This document shows positions 33,703 to 42,823 of a DNA stretch of 44,559 nucleotides, piece after piece. A program made the translations under genes and the position numbers. Positions within the stretch are counted from its first letter, which is position 1. Each line of letters begins with the position of its first letter. The stretch is taken from assembly GCF_000500065.1 (NCBI RefSeq), contig NZ_AYOU01000079.1:1-44559 (forward strand), given 5' to 3'. Source of the stretch: Borrelia hispanica CRI. GTDB taxonomy: Bacteria; Spirochaetota; Spirochaetia; Borreliales; Borreliaceae. The notes beneath the pieces are model-generated. The model searched no databases and was not told the DNA's origin. It saw only the letters and a list, made by a program, of their open reading frames with translations.

Positions 33703-34906
33703 ATGATGAAAGTAGGTATGGGGCTATGTGCAATATATTTTGTATTGAGTGTATTATTTTTTGGTTGCAGGCAATCACGTTTTACAGAAAGTGATATTCG
33801 GACATTATCAAAATTAAAATATAATCCAAAACCAAAAGTTATTATAGGTGAAACATCATCATCTTTATCGGGTACTACTACTTTACCATTAGGTGGCTCT
33901 TCTGAGGTAGTCTCTAGACCGTCGGGTAGTTTAGAAGAAGGTGTTTTAGATACAAGAAATGAACCAGAAGATTTGGGGTGGGTGTTCTTCAACCAGCAGC
34001 TCCTGCAGCAGTAGACAGTGTTATTGAACCAGAAGTTCCTGCAGCAGAAGAAGTTGTTCAACCAAAAGAGACAGGTGTAAAAAAACGTGTAAAAAAATAT
34101 TATGAACAAGACGGGAAATATAAGAATAAATTTAATTTTTATATGGATGATCCGTTGGCATGTGCATATGAAGAGTCAAAAACACGGAACGAGGCTTGGG
34201 AACAATTTAAAAGCCTAAGATCGCTTTTTTTTGCATATTATGGTAAGGACGATTTTGATTCTAAACCTTATAATGACTTTGGTGATAGTAAGTATTTTCC
34301 CAATTTAGTTTTTTCTGAGATTTTTCCTTATCACTCTAATCCATTTAATCTTAGTTATCCAATTAGATATGTTTATTTAGCTTTTAGTTATAATAGTATT
34401 TGGATATATTGGTTGGCATTTGCGACACATCAAATATATTATGTTTATAAAGGATTAAGGTATACTGAATCTTATGATTATAATGAACATCATAAATATA
34501 AAGAAGCTTATAAACGATTTGTAGATAGATTATCGGATATGACAGCCGCGGTAGTTATTATTATTTAAATTTTAATCATAGTTTGCCTTATGGCAAGGGT
34601 GTGAAGAAAGATAAAGAAAATTTTGAAACTAAAGCAACACTTGAGGATTTGAGCGAATTAAATAAGCAGATTGTGCAATATATGAACAAAATGAGGGAGG
34701 TTGTAATTGTTGTGATGTATAATGTGTATGAGGTAATGCAGAGTATACTTAATGGAGATGAAATTACAGCAAAAGATTTTTATAAGATTTTTGATAAAAT
34801 GAATAATGATGCAGATATTCAAAAGGGAATAGATATTGTTATAGAAGATAAAGAGAAAATGATGGCAATATTTAAGGAAATAGTTAATAGAGTTGGGCTT
34901 AATTAG
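33703..34906 (+). pseudogene. Lipoprotein gene broken by two single-base frameshifts
   Basis: Starts at ATG 33703 behind AAGGGAG with a signal ending LFFGC (cysteine 22). The first frame runs to a stop at 34014. The sense continues in the next frame from about 33965 (VLQPAAPAAVDSVIEPEVPA, then a YEQDGKYKNKFNFYMDDPL core) until a stop at 34568. It then continues in a third frame from about 34545 (YYYLNFNHSLPYGKG, ending IVNRVGLN at 34906). Both shifts equal the loss of one base; the first lies by the GGGG run at about 33975. Rejoined, it would be a lipoprotein of roughly 400 residues with a Pro/Ala/Glu linker and a Tyr-rich helical domain. I do not recognise the family. A sequencing error cannot be excluded. 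Confidence 0.75.
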
Positions 34907-34990
34907 TAAATAAAAAATTTTATTATAAATATATTTTACGATATTTAAATAATTAACTTTGATAACAAAATTTAAATTTTAATTATATGA

Positions 34991-34996
34991 TATACT
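34991..34996 (+). promoter_or_regulatory. -10 box of pncA placed for a leaderless transcript
   Basis: TATACT preceded by TATGA lies only six bases before ATG 35003. Transcription would start at or next to the A of the start codon. No Shine-Dalgarno sequence precedes the gene. Confidence 0.5.
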
Positions 34997-35002
34997 TATT
35001 TA

Positions 35003-35617
35003 ATGAAAAGCACATTCTTTCATTTAGTTTTGAATAATTCTGCATTAATACTTGTAGATATTCAGAATGATTTTTTGCAATCAGGAGCACTTCCTGTTCC
35101 TGATGGTAGGGATATTATTCCTTTAGTAAATAAACTTCAAAATTGTTTTAAGCATGTTGTTGCAACTAAGGATTGGCATCCTGAGAATCATATAAGTTTT
35201 TTAAGTGAGACTAATGTTGATGGTTGGCCTAAACATTGTGTTCAAAATACATGGGGAGCAGCATTTCCAGAAGATTTAGACGTTGAAAAAATCAAAGCTG
35301 TTTTTTTAAAAGGACAGGATCAAAATTATGATAGTTATAGTGGATTTTATGATGATTGTAATAAAAAGAATCCTACGGGGCTTTTAAAACATCTTAAGAA
35401 CAATAAAATTTGTGTGGTGTTTATAGTTGGCTTGGCATTGGATTTTTGTGTAAAGGAAACCCTTATTGACGCTCATAATTTGGGATTTAAAACTTATTTG
35501 ATAATTGATGGTACAAAAAGCATTTCTGATTTTCCTGAATTGATAATTATAGAGCTTAAGAAGCTTGGAATATTGACCTGTTTTGCAAAAGATATTTTAA
35601 TTAATTGTGATTTATGA
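35003..35617 (+). CDS. pncA: Nicotinamidase (cysteine hydrolase, isochorismatase fold)
   Basis: A 204-residue enzyme converting nicotinamide to nicotinic acid for NAD salvage in the cytoplasm. The catalytic triad is complete: Asp19 in ILVDIQNDF, Lys103 in FLKGQDQ and Cys149 in GLALDFCV. The metal-site residues Asp57, His59 and His63 lie in TKDWHPENH. WPKHCVQNTWGAAF matches the family. In Lyme Borrelia the orthologous gene is on a linear plasmid and is required in the mammalian host, so plasmid carriage here fits. No ribosome site precedes ATG 35003 and a -10 box lies at 34991-34996, suggesting leaderless translation. Confidence 0.95.
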   Translation: MKSTFFHLVLNNSALILVDIQNDFLQSGALPVPDGRDIIPLVNKLQNCFKHVVATKDWHPENHISFLSETNVDGWPKHCVQNTWGAAFPEDLDVEKIKAVFLKGQDQNYDSYSGFYDDCNKKNPTGLLKHLKNNKICVVFIVGLALDFCVKETLIDAHNLGFKTYLIIDGTKSISDFPELIIIELKKLGILTCFAKDILINCDL

Positions 35618-35825
35618 TGATTTTAGAGAAATAGCATTTTTACATTTTATTTTTATGTTTAAATGTGGTTTTTTGTAATCTTATAAATTCAATTATGGGT
35701 GACAGATTTTTATTTTGAGTTTTATATGCTAAATGCTATATCATTAATACTAGTGATTATAAAAGTTGATTAGTGTTGAGGTTTTAAAAATTAGAATTTT
35801 GTAGTAAAATAGAAAGCTGTTATTT

Positions 35826-36701
35826 ATGAGTGTGATGATAAATCTTATGAGTATTATTATTTGCTCGGTCATTGCTTTTACTAGTTGTAGTGTAGACGAG
35901 AAAAATAATCTGAATATCCGATTTTCTGAGGATGGTTTGGATGAGGTGCTTCATGATGATAATTCTGAGCAAAATAAAATTCAGCAAGACGGTGATATTT
36001 GGAAACATTTTAATGATTCTCAGGAACAAATGCAGAAAGGGAATGTTGCTCAAGAAAATGATTATGAAATAATTAAAGAAGAGGTTTTAGAGGGATCTGC
36101 AAATGGACAACAATTTGTAATAGAAAATGTTTTGGAAGTTGAGAAATTAGATGATTATTTATTGGACAATAATACATTTTCTTCTATGCAAGGCATTGTA
36201 GATCGTATAACTGAGAAAATTGTTGTTGAGAAAATGTCTGATCATGGTGATATATTGTCAACAATGTCTCAAAAAGATCTATTAAAAGTTTATAAAGTGA
36301 TATTTAAAACCAATTTAAATGAGGGACAAAAAGAGGCATTAGAATTTTTGGAAAAAGCTTTAGATAGTAAGGTTGATAAGTTAGATAAAATTTTTGTTTT
36401 AGATGAAGATGAAATTAAAAATATGCTTGATATAATAAGTAATAATTTAAATAGCATAAGGAAATTTGAATCTTCCAATGAGTTTATCTTTGATTCTGAT
36501 GTTTTAGATGTTGTAGAAGTAGTAGAATTTAAGAGTGATGATGTAAGGGTAGAGTATGCGGAAGTAAAGAGTGATTTGAAAGGAGAAATTGAGCCTTCAC
36601 TGGATGATTATTTATTTGTTATAAGTGCTTATTTTAATGATTATGATGATATTAAAGTTATTGTAGATAATATCAATTCTATTAAAATTTTATCACCTTA
36701 G
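35826..36701 (+). CDS. Acidic lipoprotein, family not recognised
   Basis: A 291-residue protein with a signal peptide ending VIAFTSC (cysteine 21) and then SVDEKNN. The mature part is very acidic. A disordered, Gln/Asp/Glu-rich region (residues 25-100) is followed by a mainly helical region with MSQKDLLKVYKVIFKTNLNE and GQKEALEFLEKALDSKVDKL. This segment distantly recalls a BTA121-like unit but lacks the conserved 'TY..(D/E)(E/Y)F' motif, so I do not assign it. No good ribosome site precedes ATG 35826; ATG 35835 or 35847 are alternatives. TAGTAAAATAG upstream may be the -10. Confidence 0.65.
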   Translation: MSVMINLMSIIICSVIAFTSCSVDEKNNLNIRFSEDGLDEVLHDDNSEQNKIQQDGDIWKHFNDSQEQMQKGNVAQENDYEIIKEEVLEGSANGQQFVIENVLEVEKLDDYLLDNNTFSSMQGIVDRITEKIVVEKMSDHGDILSTMSQKDLLKVYKVIFKTNLNEGQKEALEFLEKALDSKVDKLDKIFVLDEDEIKNMLDIISNNLNSIRKFESSNEFIFDSDVLDVVEVVEFKSDDVRVEYAEVKSDLKGEIEPSLDDYLFVISAYFNDYDDIKVIVDNINSIKILSP

Positions 36702-36869
36702 TTTTGTTTTTATGTTAAAAATATTTGTATATGTATTTTGAAATTTTTAGTGTGAAAGCAAATTAGTTTTATGATTTATATATTTTGTATTAAGATGTAT
36801 AATATTTATGTATGATGTTTTAGTAAATTAATCATTTGTTTTATTCTTACGTGTTGAAGGTTTGATTAT

Positions 36870-37151
36870 ATGAAAGAAGTTAAAGGAATTAAATTTCCTA
36901 AAAAGAAAAACTTAAAGGCCGAAGAGATGGATATTGAAGAATTTATTGCTCAAGTTGACTATACTACTATACAGTTAGATAGGGAGTTTCGAGAATTTCA
37001 AAGACAATATGGTTCAGATAAAAGTCTTGATGATTGGATGGTGCATATGGAGCAGGAAAATCAGATTAAAAATCAAAAAATTCAAGTAAAAGCCGAGACT
37101 TTAAGTTCATGTTTTGCAAAAAAACTTAGTGGTGTTGTTGGTAAAGATTAG
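36870..37151 (+). CDS. Small soluble hypothetical protein
   Basis: 93 residues, no signal peptide, highly charged and helical, with KEVKGIKFPKKKNLKAEEMD at the start and DREFREFQRQYGSDKSLDDW in the middle. ATG 36870 follows GAAGG with somewhat long spacing. I do not recognise it. The even charge pattern and lack of low complexity make it a likely real cytoplasmic protein. Upstream and downstream gaps of about 170 and 290 bp hold nothing identifiable. Confidence 0.55.
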   Translation: MKEVKGIKFPKKKNLKAEEMDIEEFIAQVDYTTIQLDREFREFQRQYGSDKSLDDWMVHMEQENQIKNQKIQVKAETLSSCFAKKLSGVVGKD

Positions 37152-37438
37152 GAATTTGCTTTAGATTTATCTAATCTATTTAGATTTTTTTTAAGTCCCA
37201 TACGAATTTTGTGAATTTGACTTGAATTTGTGATATTAAGTAATTTAATGTTGGAGTGTTGTAAATTATATTAAGATACGATTTGCAATATTCCAGCAGT
37301 AAAGATAATTTAGTAAGCTATTTTATACCTTATTTAAATTAAGGGAGTAAGTTTTGCATTTGATTATGAAATTTTTGTTAGTTTGTATTATTATTGATGA
37401 TATGTTCTTAGTTTTTTAATTCAGATGGGAGGTTTATT

Positions 37439-38215
37439 GTGAGAATTATTATAAAAAATGTTATTTTGATTTGTTTATTTGTTATATTTAGTTGCGGTCA
37501 TAATTTATTTATAAAGCCAAAATCTGGGCTTGTGCAAGATTATGCTTCAGTGATGGTGGGTGATAAAAAGTATTATTATATGGAAGAATTTCCTATTAAT
37601 TTTGATTTGGTATTTAAGTTTGTGGATAATGAGCATAAATCTACATCCAATTCTTATAGTAGGTCAATTCCAGGGGGTTTTGAAGAGAGAAGTCATTTTT
37701 CTAACACTAGTTCACAGAAAAGTGAATCTTCACATATTGGAAAAATTAGTGTATTAGTGAATTCAAGAGATGTAGAAAAATTGGGTATTAAATCTTTAAA
37801 AGAACTTAATGAATCTTTAAAGAAAGATAATTTGGACTCTTTGGATATTAAATTTGCTTTTGTGATTGATCTTACTAAATCATTGTTAAAAAAGAGTTTG
37901 GTTGGTGATAAACTTTTTATTTTTGATTATAAAGGACTTGTTGCTTTCAAAGATAGCATAAAAAATACTAATACTACTACCAGTAACGATAATTTAAATT
38001 TAACCGTAAATTATGTTTATAAGGGTCTTAAGGACAGTATTCATAAGATATATCCTAGAACATATAACCAATATGACAGTTCTTTAAAGAAATTTACTGA
38101 TAAGAATAAGCATAAAGATAATAATGAGTTTTATTTTGAAGTTAAAGGTAATATAGGAAGTTTTTCAAATTTATTAGATAATGCTGTTCAAAAAATTAAG
38201 ACAGGATTGCAATAA
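37439..38215 (+). CDS. Lipoprotein, family not recognised
   Basis: A 258-residue lipoprotein with a GTG start at 37439 behind GGGAGG. The signal ends FVIFSC (cysteine 19). The mature protein has a Ser-rich central segment (about residues 70-105, including SNTSSQKSESSHIGKI). Parts on either side look mixed alpha/beta (LVNSRDVEKLGIKSLKELNE, LFIFDYKGLVAFKDSI, NLTVNYVYKGLKDSI). No domain is recognised. It lies just upstream of guaA but is separated from it by a strong 38-bp palindrome, so it is a separate unit. Confidence 0.75.
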   Translation: MRIIIKNVILICLFVIFSCGHNLFIKPKSGLVQDYASVMVGDKKYYYMEEFPINFDLVFKFVDNEHKSTSNSYSRSIPGGFEERSHFSNTSSQKSESSHIGKISVLVNSRDVEKLGIKSLKELNESLKKDNLDSLDIKFAFVIDLTKSLLKKSLVGDKLFIFDYKGLVAFKDSIKNTNTTTSNDNLNLTVNYVYKGLKDSIHKIYPRTYNQYDSSLKKFTDKNKHKDNNEFYFEVKGNIGSFSNLLDNAVQKIKTGLQ

Positions 38216-38278
38216 ATTTTTTACTAAATGAGAAAATATTTTCGCTTGAGGTTTGATATATGTTTTGATGTGTGTAAA

Positions 38279-38316
38279 ATTGTAGGCAACAATTCTGCAG
38301 AATTGTTGCCTACAAT
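38279..38316 (+). terminator. 38-bp perfect palindrome, terminator between the lipoprotein gene and guaA
   Basis: ATTGTAGGCAACAATTCTG is followed directly by its exact complement. As RNA it gives a 17-bp stem with a 4-base loop, then GATAAATATTTATTTTTTTG. The perfect symmetry is longer than a terminator needs. Confidence 0.75.
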
Positions 38317-38434
38317 GATAAATATTTATTTTTTTGTTAAAAGTAGCATAAATAGTAATACTTGATTTTTTGTTAATGTAATAAAATTATTTTTATGAAA
38401 ATTGTATGCAAAATGATTATTAAAGGAATTTATA

Positions 38435-39973
38435 TTGGGTAATAATGCAGTAATTATCTTGGATTTTGGCTCTCAGTATAGCCAACTTATTGCAAGAAAA
38501 ATTAGAGAGATGGGTGTATATACAGTAATAGTTACATATTCCCTTTCTGCAAAAGAAATTAAGGATATGAATCCTGTAGGTTTAATTTTAAGTGGAGGTC
38601 CTGCTTCTGTATATTTGGATGAAGCACCTAGTGTTGATATTGGGATTTTTGATTTGGGTATTCCTATTTTGGGGATATGTTATGGGATGCAATTAATTAT
38701 TAAGTTATTTGGAGGTGTAATTTCTAAGTGTGATAAGCAGGAATTTGGACATACTGAATTATTTGTTGAGGATAATAAAGCTGATTTATTTTTGGAGCTT
38801 CCAAGTAAATTTGAAGTGATGATGAGTCATGGAGATAATATAGAAGAAATACCGGAGGGTTTTAAACAAATTGCTTATACTAATATTTGTGTTGGAGCTG
38901 TATTTAATTTGGAGAGGAGAATTTATGGTGTACAGTTTCATCCAGAAGTAAGTAGTTGTGATGTTGGTAATCAAATATTTATAAATTTTGTTTTTAAAAT
39001 TTGTAAAGCAGAGACAAATTGGGATTTAAGTAATAGTATAGAAGATTTAGTAAAAGATATAAGATGTGAGGTAGGTGATCGTAAGGTAATTTTAGGACTT
39101 TCAGGTGGAATAGATTCTTTGGTATGTGCCTTACTGATTAATAAGGCAATAAAGGATAATTTGATATGTGTATTTGTTGATACTGGCTTTTTAAGGAAGA
39201 ATGAAGTTAATGAAATATTGGAATTTAATAAGAAGTACAGTTTGAATATAAAACATATTGATTCTTCTTTGTTGTTTTTAAATAATTTAAGGGATGTAGA
39301 TGATCCTGAAGAGAAGAGAAAAATTATAGGGAAGACATTTGTAGAAATTTTTGAAAAGGTGGCATTAGAAGAGGATGATATAAAATATTTAGCCCAAGGA
39401 ACTATTTATTCCGATGTTATTGAATCTGAAGTTAAGAATAATGTTTGCTCTTCAAATATTAAGTCACATCATAATGTAGGAGGACTTCCGGATAAAATTA
39501 ACCTAAGTTTGTTAGAACCATTGAGAAATTTTTTTAAAGATGAGGTAATTCAATTGGGAGTGCAATTGGGTCTTGAAGAGAAAGTTCTCTATAGGCATCC
39601 GTTTCCAGGGCCAGGATTGGCAATAAGAATAATAGGGAAAGTAACAAAAGATAAGATAGATATTTTGCAGGGAGCTGATCATATCTTGATAGAAGAGCTT
39701 TTGGTAAATAATTTATATTATAAAGTAAGACAAGCATTTGTGGTGTTATTGCCTGTAAGATCTGTAGGTGTTATGGGAGATAACAGAACATATGAATATA
39801 CAGCTGTCATTCGATGTGTTAATACTCTAGATTTTATGACAGCTAGTTGGGTTGAATTACCTTATAGTTTTTTAAGAAAAGTTTCATCAAGAATAATTAA
39901 TGAAATTAGAGGTATAAATAGAGTGTGTTATGATATTTCTTCTAAGCCCCCAGCGACGATAGAATGGGAATAA
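38435..39973 (+). CDS. guaA: GMP synthase (glutamine-hydrolysing)
   Basis: A 512-residue enzyme converting XMP to GMP. The N-terminal amidotransferase has Cys82 in GICYGMQ and His169/Glu171 in QFHPEVS. The ATP-pyrophosphatase P-loop SGGIDS is at 223-228. The dimerisation part ends with RHPFPGPGLAIRI and KPPATIEWE. All catalytic elements are present and the length is normal. The start is TTG 38435, with AAAGGAA before it; the first ATG in the region is out of frame. The gene is 33 bp upstream of guaB, forming a two-gene operon for guanine nucleotide salvage. Borrelia lacks de novo purine synthesis, and in the Lyme group these genes sit on cp26. Confidence 0.97.
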   Translation: MGNNAVIILDFGSQYSQLIARKIREMGVYTVIVTYSLSAKEIKDMNPVGLILSGGPASVYLDEAPSVDIGIFDLGIPILGICYGMQLIIKLFGGVISKCDKQEFGHTELFVEDNKADLFLELPSKFEVMMSHGDNIEEIPEGFKQIAYTNICVGAVFNLERRIYGVQFHPEVSSCDVGNQIFINFVFKICKAETNWDLSNSIEDLVKDIRCEVGDRKVILGLSGGIDSLVCALLINKAIKDNLICVFVDTGFLRKNEVNEILEFNKKYSLNIKHIDSSLLFLNNLRDVDDPEEKRKIIGKTFVEIFEKVALEEDDIKYLAQGTIYSDVIESEVKNNVCSSNIKSHHNVGGLPDKINLSLLEPLRNFFKDEVIQLGVQLGLEEKVLYRHPFPGPGLAIRIIGKVTKDKIDILQGADHILIEELLVNNLYYKVRQAFVVLLPVRSVGVMGDNRTYEYTAVIRCVNTLDFMTASWVELPYSFLRKVSSRIINEIRGINRVCYDISSKPPATIEWE

Positions 39974-40006
39974 TAAGTGAATTAATAAATGAGGGAGAAA
40001 TAATTG

Positions 40007-41455
40007 ATGGATAAAATAGTAAAAGAAGCTTTAACTTTTGATGATGTTTCTTTAATTCCTAGGAAATCATCTATATTACCTAGTGATGTTAATTTGAAGA
40101 CAAGATTGACAAGAAATATATATTTAAATATACCTTTTTTAAGCTCAGCTATGGATACAGTTACAGAAAGTAGAATGGCAATAGCAGTGGCGAAGGAAGG
40201 TGGGATGGGTATTATACATAAGAATATTACTATTGAAATTCAAAGGAAAGAGGTGGAAATAGTAAAATCTTATCATCGTAATGGAATTATAAGGAATCTT
40301 ATTACAATTAATGAGGATACTAGTATTAAAGAGGCCAAAAGGTTGATTGGTAAACATAATATTTCTGCATTGCCAGTTACAGATCATGTAGGTAAAATAT
40401 TAGGTTTAGTAACCAGTAGAGACATTAGATATATTTCAGATGATGATACTCCTGTAATTAATGCAATGACTAAAAAATTAATTACTGCAAAAGAAGATAT
40501 TACGTTGGCAGAAGCGAAAGAGATTTTATTTAAGCATAAGATAGAAAAGTTACTTATTGTTGATGAGTCAAATAGTTTGCGGGGATTAATAACTTGCAAG
40601 GATATAGATCATGTTGAACATCAAGAGTATTTTCCAAATGCATGTAAAGATATTAATGATAGATTGAGAGTTGGTGCAGCTGTTTCTACTGATGTTGATA
40701 CTCTAGAGCGTGTTGAAGAATTGGTTAAGGCAGATGTTGATGTTATTGTTGTTGATTCTGCACATGGACATTCTACTAGGGTAATTGAGATTGTAAGGAA
40801 AATTAAAAGTAAATATCCAAATTTAGATGTTATTGCAGGTAATATAGTGACTAAGGAAGCAGCTCTTGATTTAATTGATGCAGGTGCAGATTGTTTAAAA
40901 GTGGGAATAGGTCCGGGGAGTATATGTACAACAAGAATAGTTGCAGGGGTTGGTGTTCCACAGTTGACGGCAATTAATGATGTTTTTGAGGCTTGTAAAG
41001 ATACAAATATTTGCATCATAGCAGATGGTGGTATTAGATTTTCAGGAGATATAGTTAAAGCAATTGCTGCGGGAGCTGATAGTGTGATGATAGGGAATCT
41101 TTTTGCTGGAGCTCATGAATCTCCCTCAGAGGAAATAATGTATAATGGCAAGAAATTTAAGATTTATGTTGGTATGGGATCTCTTGCTGCTATGGCTAGG
41201 GGTTCTAAATCTAGGTATTTTCAATTTGAAAGTAAAGATTCGCCTGGGAAATTGGTTCCTGAAGGTATTGAGGGGATGGTTCCTTATGTTGGTAAGGTAA
41301 AAGACATTATCTTTCAATTAAAGGGGGGTTTAATGTCTGGGATGGGATATTTGGGAGTTGAGACAATATTAGAATTAAAGAGAGATGCTAAATTTGTAAA
41401 AATAAGTTCTGCGTCATTAAGAGAATCTCATATTCATGATGTTTTGGAGAATTGA
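40007..41455 (+). CDS. guaB: IMP dehydrogenase
   Basis: A 482-residue enzyme oxidising IMP to XMP, the step before GuaA. ATG 40007 follows GAGGGAG; the TTG one codon earlier is a poorer start. The TIM barrel opens with [11 protein letters not shown], and catalytic Cys307 lies in [11 protein letters not shown]. Later [16 protein letters not shown] and EGIEGMVPY hold the substrate and cation site. Two CBS domains (about residues 95-200) are inserted in the barrel: [19 protein letters not shown] and [20 protein letters not shown]. It is therefore the long, CBS-regulated form. Confidence 0.97.
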   Translation: MDKIVKEALTFDDVSLIPRKSSILPSDVNLKTRLTRNIYLNIPFLSSAMDTVTESRMAIAVAKEGGMGIIHKNITIEIQRKEVEIVKSYHRNGIIRNLITINEDTSIKEAKRLIGKHNISALPVTDHVGKILGLVTSRDIRYISDDDTPVINAMTKKLITAKEDITLAEAKEILFKHKIEKLLIVDESNSLRGLITCKDIDHVEHQEYFPNACKDINDRLRVGAAVSTDVDTLERVEELVKADVDVIVVDSAHGHSTRVIEIVRKIKSKYPNLDVIAGNIVTKEAALDLIDAGADCLKVGIGPGSICTTRIVAGVGVPQLTAINDVFEACKDTNICIIADGGIRFSGDIVKAIAAGADSVMIGNLFAGAHESPSEEIMYNGKKFKIYVGMGSLAAMARGSKSRYFQFESKDSPGKLVPEGIEGMVPYVGKVKDIIFQLKGGLMSGMGYLGVETILELKRDAKFVKISSASLRESHIHDVLEN

Positions 41456-41754
41456 AAAATTGATAGTTTAATTTTGTAACTAAGTTTTATATTATTTATA
41501 ATTTTGAATTTTTTAAATTATTGTTTTATAGTTATTTATTTTGCATTTGTCTTGAATTTAGAACACAAGTCTTAGTGTATTATGATTAAATTTAATTTCA
41601 AGATAAATATGTCTATATAGTTGATGTTCTATTTGTATATAATTTCGGTATTTATTTTTTTTATGGGTTTTAATTAGTAGTATATTCTTGATTATTGCTA
41701 ATTTGGAAGTAAAATGTTGTACACAAGCTTTTGATTTTAAAAAGGAGGAGAAAA

Positions 41755-42696
41755 ATGACCAGGTATAATGATGTATTTATATTATTGATGTTAATATCTA
41801 TAGTATCATGTAAAAATGCAGTTGACGGAACTAAAACTGTCAAGGATGTAAATGGTAATGCAAGAAATGGTTCTAGAGCTAAGAATGATTTTATTGTAGC
41901 TAATGGTTTTGATGTGAGGAATGGTCCTGCTATAGAGGGTAGTTCTGGTATTGATAATGCTAATATTAGAAATGATGTTGATAGGTTAAGTAAAGATGAT
42001 ATTATTAAACTTAAGACTTTTATTACGAAGTCTGTTAAATATGCAAGATCATTATGTCTTCTTGTGCAGGAGTATCATACAATTTATAGTTTTCTTAAAA
42101 ATTATGTGTATTGTGTAAATGGTCCTGGTAATTGTGATAGTGCAAAATTAACCAAGGAATCTAGAGATGTTATAATCAGAATGAAGGTTGATAATATTGT
42201 TGATAAACTTGAGAATATTTTAAATTATTTTAAAATACATAATCCTCAGATGAGGATAGATGCAATTGAACAACTTAAGAAAATTTTTGAGTATAAAGTT
42301 AATTCTGTCTTTGATAGTAACGAAGTAAAAATGGAGCAAGTTGTTAATGTTGTTCAATTGATAATTAATGCTTATGAAAATGTTATTGATACTGCTGTAA
42401 GTATGTATGCTGATATGTTTTCTTTTATAGTGTCTCAATGTTCTTCAAAAAAATTAGCGGAAATTTCTAAAAATTTTGTTCGAAGTATCAAATTGTGTAT
42501 GAAAAAAAATGATAGTAGTAATATTTTATTGGTTCAAATTATGATTTCTGTTTTTGAATCTATTTTTTTAAATCAGGGAGATATTAGGGATGTTAAAGGA
42601 AATGCCAGAAAGTTATTTTTTTATAGGAGAGGAAAGGAATTATCAAATTCTATTGATGAACTTTATGTTGTTTATCATATAGCTAGGCTGAATTAG
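41755..42696 (+). CDS. Helical lipoprotein, family not recognised
   Basis: I start at ATG 41755, directly behind AAAAAGGAGGAG; a TTG eight codons upstream would lie before the ribosome site. The 313-residue product has a signal ending ISIVSC (cysteine 19). It has a Gly/Asn/Asp-rich tether to about residue 75, then an almost wholly helical domain with several cysteines (KYARSLCLLVQEYHTIYSFL, NYVYCVNGPGNCD, SFIVSQCSSKKLAEI). The tether-plus-helical-bundle layout is common among Borrelia surface lipoproteins. No known family was recognised. Confidence 0.75.
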   Translation: MTRYNDVFILLMLISIVSCKNAVDGTKTVKDVNGNARNGSRAKNDFIVANGFDVRNGPAIEGSSGIDNANIRNDVDRLSKDDIIKLKTFITKSVKYARSLCLLVQEYHTIYSFLKNYVYCVNGPGNCDSAKLTKESRDVIIRMKVDNIVDKLENILNYFKIHNPQMRIDAIEQLKKIFEYKVNSVFDSNEVKMEQVVNVVQLIINAYENVIDTAVSMYADMFSFIVSQCSSKKLAEISKNFVRSIKLCMKKNDSSNILLVQIMISVFESIFLNQGDIRDVKGNARKLFFYRRGKELSNSIDELYVVYHIARLN

Positions 42697-42724
42697 GTTT
42701 TAGTTGATTTTTATTTTATTATTA

Positions 42725-42823
42725 TTAATAGTCTAAGATTCATAAAAATTGTGAGAAAATGCCAATAGACTATTAAGTTATCAACAAACTTAACTCTATT
42801 TTATCTCATATCATAAAATAGAG
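42725..42823. terminator. Two hairpins after the last intact lipoprotein gene
   Basis: TTAATAGTCTA and TAGACTATTAA (11-bp arms, 30-base spacing; 42725-42735/42766-42776) are followed by CTCTATTTTAT-8-ATAAAATAGAG (42794-42804/42813-42823). Neither has a following T-run, so termination is only probable. Confidence 0.45.

Noticed and set aside
33675..34109. 144-residue minus-strand frame over the frameshifted lipoprotein gene
   Set aside because: It starts opposite coding sequence of the signal-peptide-bearing gene, has no ribosome site, and its Phe/Cys-rich composition is a reverse-strand effect.
35826..36701. Assignment of this lipoprotein to the BTA121 family
   Set aside because: A helical segment (DLLKVYKVIFKTNLNEGQKE) is vaguely similar to the domain entry, but the conserved aromatic 'TY..(D/E)(E/Y)F..L' core is missing.
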